Shown here: positions 59,401 through 64,000 of the stretch, one piece after another
Layout: each line of letters starts with the position of its first letter
How positions within the stretch are numbered: position 1 is the first letter of the stretch
Assembly (NCBI GenBank): GCA_032207245.1
Contig: CM063499.1
Coordinates: 29,759,041-29,823,040 of the forward strand
Source: Pardosa pseudoannulata
Lineage: Eukaryota > Arthropoda > Arachnida > Araneae > Lycosidae
Length of the DNA: 64,000 nucleotides
Reading direction: 5' to 3'
Notes under the pieces: generated by a model
The model's input: the letters and a program-made list of their open reading frames with translations, nothing else
What the model was told of the DNA's origin: nothing
Databases searched by the model: none
Position numbers and translations under genes: made by a program

Positions 59401-59864
59401 TTACAAATTCGCCATGTTCTATCAATTTTTTTTTTATTTCACAATTGCCATTTTTTAAAGGAAAAGTTTTCGTCATAGGTTTTGTTGTTTAAAATTTAAT
59501 TTTTATGTTTAATTTTAAACATAAAATTGTTATGTTTTAATTTTAAAATTTAAATTTATTTTATTTAATTTTTTTAAAATTCAGAACAGTACATATATAT
59601 TAATCTCCACAGTATTTTGAAATTTGACTCCTACATTAAAAAAAGTCGTGGAATTGGGAATTATTATCCACCGACTCACGGGCAACGCAGTGCACTTACT
59701 GGCCATTCAGCTATTAATAAACTGTTATAATCGTCAACAATCTGAAACATACGAGATTTATTCAGCATTTCTATTAATACGTCTTATTATCTTTAATAGT
59801 GGTTCTAAATCTTTCATCGAAATATTTTAAAACCCAGACCGAAGGCTGGGTGCGAAGCAGCTAG
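56411..59864 (+). mobile_element. Nonautonomous Helitron, 3454 bp, complete ends
   Basis: The 5' end TCTATATATATATAAATG follows an A. The 3' end has a hairpin CCCAG-ACCGAAGG-CTGGG, ten bases, then CTAG before a T: the TC...CTRR structure with A/T insertion and no target duplication. No Rep/helicase coding found. Internal duplications include two gttgagttggcgt blocks (57799, 58793) and two caattcaattgcgccattt blocks (about 58360, 58600). An (ATTT)n tract lies at 57441-57470. Confidence 0.9.
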
Positions 59865-59985
59865 TATAATATAATTAAAATATAGATACAGATTGTTTGG
59901 AAACGGCGAGATCAGAAGAAAATGTTAGGCTTCCATGCTCAGAGATTTATCGCCAAGTTGGCGGGGGAACCCTGTTCTTCCGGCA
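59865..59985. repeat. Dispersed repeat R3, copy P right part
   Basis: tataatata..aatatagatacagattg then aacggcgagatcagaagaaa, matching 61800-61918 in copy Q and restoring continuity across the Helitron. Confidence 0.88.
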
Positions 59986-60335
59986 AGCCTAAAATTGAAG
60001 TAATCTTATACTAGGATTTAAACTTGAATTAAAAATTATAAAATCCTAATTAATAAATTATACGTCTTCAGAGGAAGTGGCGATAAAGAATGTTGATTCT
60101 ATAAGGTAAAAATTCGTACCACGTTAGAAAAAAAGTAATTAAAAGTCATGACCTCTAAAAAATAAAGACGCAGGAAGAACAAAGGGCGCCTTAGAGATAA
60201 TGTAAAAATGCAAGTGAAAGAAATCAACTCCAAGAGTTTTGACAGAAAAACTACTTTACTGGCTTCTGCTCATATTCAGTTTTTTCATTTTTCTTTTAAA
60301 TTGGGATTGGATTTGGTGTTTTAACTAATCAGTTT

Positions 60336-60567
60336 TGTAGATTTCAGGTATGGAATTTTAAAAATTCCTTGTATATGAAGAGACTGTATTTAATTATAAT
60401 AAAATGAGCTCTTATTAAAACTTTGCTAGTAAAACTTTATTATATTTTACTTAAAAAGAATGGGATCAATCTCAACAGCAAAAGAGAATACAAATCTTGC
60501 CATTAAAAACAAGCTGAACAGCGGAAGTGAAAGGTAAACGAAATACAATCCACGAGGTATCGCTACA
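60336..60567 (-). mobile_element. 3' LTR of a Ty3/Gypsy-like retrotransposon
   Basis: 232 bp bounded, on the minus strand, by TGTAG (60567) and CTACA (60336). A polypurine tract (GGAAGGGGGTA) immediately precedes it, and an AATAAAG signal lies inside near 60435. It directly follows the pol remnant at 60590-61250. Confidence 0.72.
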
Positions 60568-60589
60568 TACCCCCTTCCAGGGAAAACGA

Positions 60590-61250
60590 TTATAGTACAT
60601 AATCTTCTAGTTTGAATGGGAATCTGACTTTTCTTCCTTTCCTTGTATGTATGATCGTTTTGGTGTCAGAAGTCTCATTCAAGACAGACGGTGGAATAGA
60701 TGGAACAGTCGATGAGGACTTCTTATTGGTATCTTGTGTGTTTCCGAAGATGTGTCTTTCAGGAGAAAACAAGGCTTTAAACGGTCGATAGACACACGTT
60801 TAATAATTCCATTTACGTCAATGTCAAAATATTTATCCATACGCGATTTGACGAGAAATGGGCCCTAGTAAGTTGGTTGCAAAGCATAAATTGTACGAGT
60901 ATTGAGAATGAATACATGTGAACAAGTGCTCAGTTCACCGGATACAAAGATTGCTTTACCTCCATGAGTGGTCGTAGGGACTGGTTTAATTTGCCTCACT
61001 TTGTTTTGAAGCTTATGAATTAGGTCAGGGTAATTGATAGTGGGAGGGGATGAGAAGAATTCTCCCGGTAGACATATTGGAGAGAGATAGATTATTTCTG
61101 CAGAAGAAAACCCTAAGTCCTCTTTCACTACTATTCGTAATCCAAGAAGGACAAGTGGAAGAGAATCAACACAGGAAGTTGTTTTTTCAAGATGATACCT
61201 TAAAGCTTTTTGTGCTTATACGTGCACAATGTTGAAGTTAATTTTGTATT
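60590..61250 (-). pseudogene. Ty3/Gypsy pol C-terminus (integrase end), broken
   Basis: The minus strand in pieces reads PLVLLGLRIVVKEDLGFSSA then EIIYLSPICLPGEFF (integrase tail), an ELSTCSHVFI block, GPFLVKSRMDKYFDIDVNG and VSIDRLKPCFL (chromo-adjacent GPF-like region), ending KGRKVRFPFKLEDYVL at 60590. At least one frameshift and an in-frame stop interrupt it. The 5' part of the element is missing. Confidence 0.85.
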
Positions 61251-61443
61251 ATGTTCTAGACGAAATTTTCTGTTCAACAGATATCTGCAAATGGCGTTGA
61301 ACATTTGTAGGTAGCAGCTGGTGTTCATCTAGCTAGGTGGCATTTTAGCATTCTAGCAGGTTTTGATCACATGGTGATTCCTGTAAGCAGGTTTCCTTGT
61401 CGAACAGCGAGAGGTCATTCGGGTTTTAATCTTTGAGTGTGTC

Positions 61444-61918
61444 TTTCCCGGTTTGGGTAATAGTTAAGAATAGGGTGACCCTTGCTAAGTCTGGGAAATT
61501 ATTGGCGATGTTTACTAAAATACAAATGTATTCCATCCGAATATTGTACTGCTTCTTTTTCTGGCGACTTTATTGGATGCAGAGTATTTCACTGTAATAG
61601 AATTATATACTCTTACTTAACCAAAACCACTTAAAAACTGGGCATTTATATTTATGGTCAATTAAATTCTCAACAGTTTACAAAGCCAACAGCTCTAAAT
61701 TATTAAAAATTAGTCATAAATGGTCCCATATATCTAATTTTTTAAGCATTACGTACATTTAATACATAAGAAAAGAGTTTTTCAAGGAGAGTTCGATACC
61801 AATATAATATAAATCAAAATATAGATACAGATTGTGTAGAAACGGCGAGATCAGAAGAAAATATTAGGCTGCCATGCTCTGAGCTTTAACGCTAAGTTGG
61901 CAGAGGTACCCTGTGCTT
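61444..61918. repeat. Dispersed repeat R3, copy Q (no Helitron)
   Basis: Uninterrupted counterpart of copy P. At the Helitron position it reads gataccaa|tataatata. Confidence 0.88.
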
Positions 61919-62565
61919 GTGTCAAACCCCCGGTTTGTAGTCTCTCTGCAGTTTTGGGGACCACTGGAATTTCATTCTTTACCTATATTTATCATTGCCA
62001 AGTAGGCGAATTTTCTCACATATGGCAACTTAAGGGATTTTCCGACTGTAACTGTGTATAAAATTTTTGTATGCTGTTTTAAATATTTTATTACTTATAG
62101 AGTATACTTTTTATTGCTTTTGCATTGCTTTTATAAAGTAAGTACCTATAATTTCTTTTAAATTTGAGCATGATTTAGAAAATTTAAAAAATGTTTTCCA
62201 TGCATTTGAAAATTGAAAAAAATGGATACAATCTGTGTATAAATTTTATCTATACTGTCTATCTGTATATTTATATATCTATGCTGTATATCTATACTGT
62301 GTTTTTTTTTATTATTTTAATATTTATTTATGTAACTTATGTTTGTGTTTTTATTGTACTTTAATTGCTCTCATGGATGTTTATCGTCATATGTTAAATG
62401 CAAGTTGGCACTATTAACGCCAAAAAATATCGCCAAAACAAGAAGGGGGAGCAGTGAGATATCTACAGCGCTTCCGGCCGCCATGTTTTTTCCTTGGCGA
62501 TCTTGGCAAATACCTCATTTTCTGAAAGTCGCCAAACTAAAATGGTGTTTTCTAAACCCCCCCCC

Positions 62566-62589
62566 AAAAAAAAAAAAAAAAAAAAAAAA
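62566..62589. repeat. Poly(A) tract after poly(C)
   Basis: C9 then about 24 A; a possible retroposon tail or slippage. Confidence 0.85.
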
Positions 62590-62590
62590 C

Positions 62591-63160
62591 AGGACGGCAC
62601 CACATGGCTTTGAAGAAACTAAAGCTATTACAAAATTCTACAGAAAGTGACACAGTATATATTTTACAAATTTTTACTATTTAAGAACTATGATCACACT
62701 AAAAATGAGTTTTATAATGCGTTTGTATAGAACATAAATATTTAAAAATTCTTTAAGACAAATTAAAAATTTTTGAAGGGAGTTCCTGCCCCCTACCCCC
62801 TTTAGGATTATTACATACAACAATAAATACATATTACATACACTTATTTTAATAAACATAAAAAAAAGAAATAAGGACATACAAGAAATTAATGAAAGGA
62901 GGGGGACCGTACCACATGGATTTTAAGAAACTAAAGTTATTACAAATTTCTACAAAAAGTCACACAGCATATATTTAACAGATTTTTACTATTTAAGAAC
63001 TATATGTACACACCAAAGGTGAGTTTTATAATGCGTTTGAATAGAACATAAATATTTAAAAATTCTTTAAAACAAATTTAAAATTTTTGAGGGGGGTTCC
63101 TCCTTAACCTCCCTGTAATGATGATTACATACAACAATAAATACATATTACATACACACA
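62591..63160. repeat. Tandem duplication, 312-bp period
   Basis: accacatgg at 62599 and 62911 start two copies sharing tttttactatttaagaacta, gagttttataatgcgtttg and acaacaataaatacatatta. They differ mainly by small indels. Confidence 0.88.
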
Positions 63161-63439
63161 TATTTTATATAAGGACAATTAAATTTAGAAGACCGACCTC
63201 TCTTAAAAAATTATGAAATAATTCCCCCCTGTTTAACAAATACAAAGCAAAAGTTGATCATACTTCACCTTCATCCCTACATACGTGTTGCCCTCCCCAA
63301 GAACTGCATAATCCCTGCAAAATCTCCTCATACTTCTTAACTACGTTAATTATACCCAACACGTTCAAAACAACATCCGTAATGCACCACTAGAAAGAAA
63401 CAAACTAAAAAGAAAAGCATAAAATTCTACAACCTGATC

Positions 63440-63740
63440 ACGCTAGACAACACGTCCAAACTTCAGGAATCCCGTAAGGCAAAAGGCTATGGAAAGAACT
63501 AGAAAGAATTTATTCGAAAGAGACGGGTGGTGACGTCAGAAATCACGTGCACCAATGGGGCGGAAAGAACGAACCAGGTTTGCCACTACAATGCTTCAAT
63601 GCCAGGGTAGAAAAGCTAACCAGTCATCGATCAGCAAAGCGCTCGAAAAACCGCCAAATTGGGCGACAAAAGCTGGGGTGTAAATATCGCATCTGTACCG
63701 CATCTGTACCGCATCTGTACCGGCTGAACTGCATTTTCAC
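63440..63740. repeat. Repeat R1 copy with a 14-bp triplet repeat
   Basis: Related to 12341-12590 (gacgtcagaaatcacgtgca, ccaatgggg). At about 63690-63722 a ccgcatctgta unit is repeated three times. The 68-codon ORF through it is not conserved at 12.4 kb and is not taken as a gene. Confidence 0.65.
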
Positions 63741-64000
63741 CAAAGTCACCTAATACAGCAATTTGTCGCAACGTCACGAACTACTATAATGCCCTTCCCA
63801 TTTATTTTCATGTTTACAACAGCCAATAGACAAACAATAAACTGCCCTTCGGTTTGAAACTACGGCCAGAATTGTCATAAGTTGAGATGTGCCCTACTGC
63901 TTGAAATCGCCTTATTAGTTAAGCCAGCTGAAGCAGTAGACTTGAAATTATACCGTTTCAGGAGTTTGGGGATAAAGGACTCGCTTGGTATTTCTCATTT

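Noticed and set aside
63547..63753. 68-codon ORF, less AT-rich, gene-like composition
   Set aside because: It lies in repeat R1 plus a short tandem repeat; the related 12.4-kb copy does not keep the frame.
1..64000. CRISPR array, operon, phage or defence island
   Set aside because: Intron-split conserved metazoan genes and eukaryotic transposons throughout; no regularly spaced repeats or prokaryotic signals.

Overview
The window is AT-rich animal nuclear DNA. Coding exons are short, separated by kilobase introns with GT-AG borders, and embedded in dense transposable-element debris. A degenerate retroelement C-terminus near 55 kb (a Cys-X2-Cys 'KCNQ' knuckle followed by a run ending YDFLRLNKLVDIV) resembles jockey-like elements I associate with spiders and other arachnids, so an arachnid is my best guess. 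That assignment is inference.

Three conserved protein-coding genes can be read. (1) LRPAP1/RAP (ER chaperone of LDL-receptor-family proteins) is on the minus strand from 9144 leftwards; five exons give 272 residues and the C-terminus runs off the left edge. (2) A 4E-BP (eIF4E-binding protein, Thor/EIF4EBP family) is on the plus strand, 9687-16613, with three exons and 113 residues, complete from ATG to a C-terminal TOS-like motif. Genes 1 and 2 are head to head, 542 bp apart between start codons. (3) A HAUS4-like augmin subunit is on the minus strand; nine exons between 52541 and 31317 give 342 residues. The stop codon is in the window but the N-terminus was not found. All phases across the listed exons are consistent.

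The rest is transposon archaeology. 1-9 kb (LRPAP1 introns): hAT-like and pogo-like elements plus tRNA-derived SINEs. 10-16 kb (4E-BP introns): a 140-bp tandem array, a TIR element and a hAT-like element. 17-31 kb (intergenic): a dead mariner, a pogo/Tigger-like element with a nested piggyBac MITE, two copies of a 0.76-kb repeat called family M here, an RTE-like LINE relic and a probable solo LTR. 31-52 kb (HAUS4 introns): three more family M copies, paired hAT insertions and three pogo-like MITEs. 53-64 kb: a tandemly duplicated retroelement C-terminus, a 3.45-kb Helitron, a Ty3/Gypsy 3' end with LTR, and tandem repeats.

I found no CRISPR array, operon, prokaryotic feature, intact transposase or novel multi-gene system. 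The most useful observations are mechanistic. Two or three insertions have an unoccupied paralogue in the same window. One family M copy sits exactly between two copies of a ~0.6-kb direct duplication and another between copies of a 24-bp duplication. Three hAT-like families carry similar subterminal motifs in the same orientation at both ends. One locus has perfect interleaved inverted repeats (A-B-A'-B').
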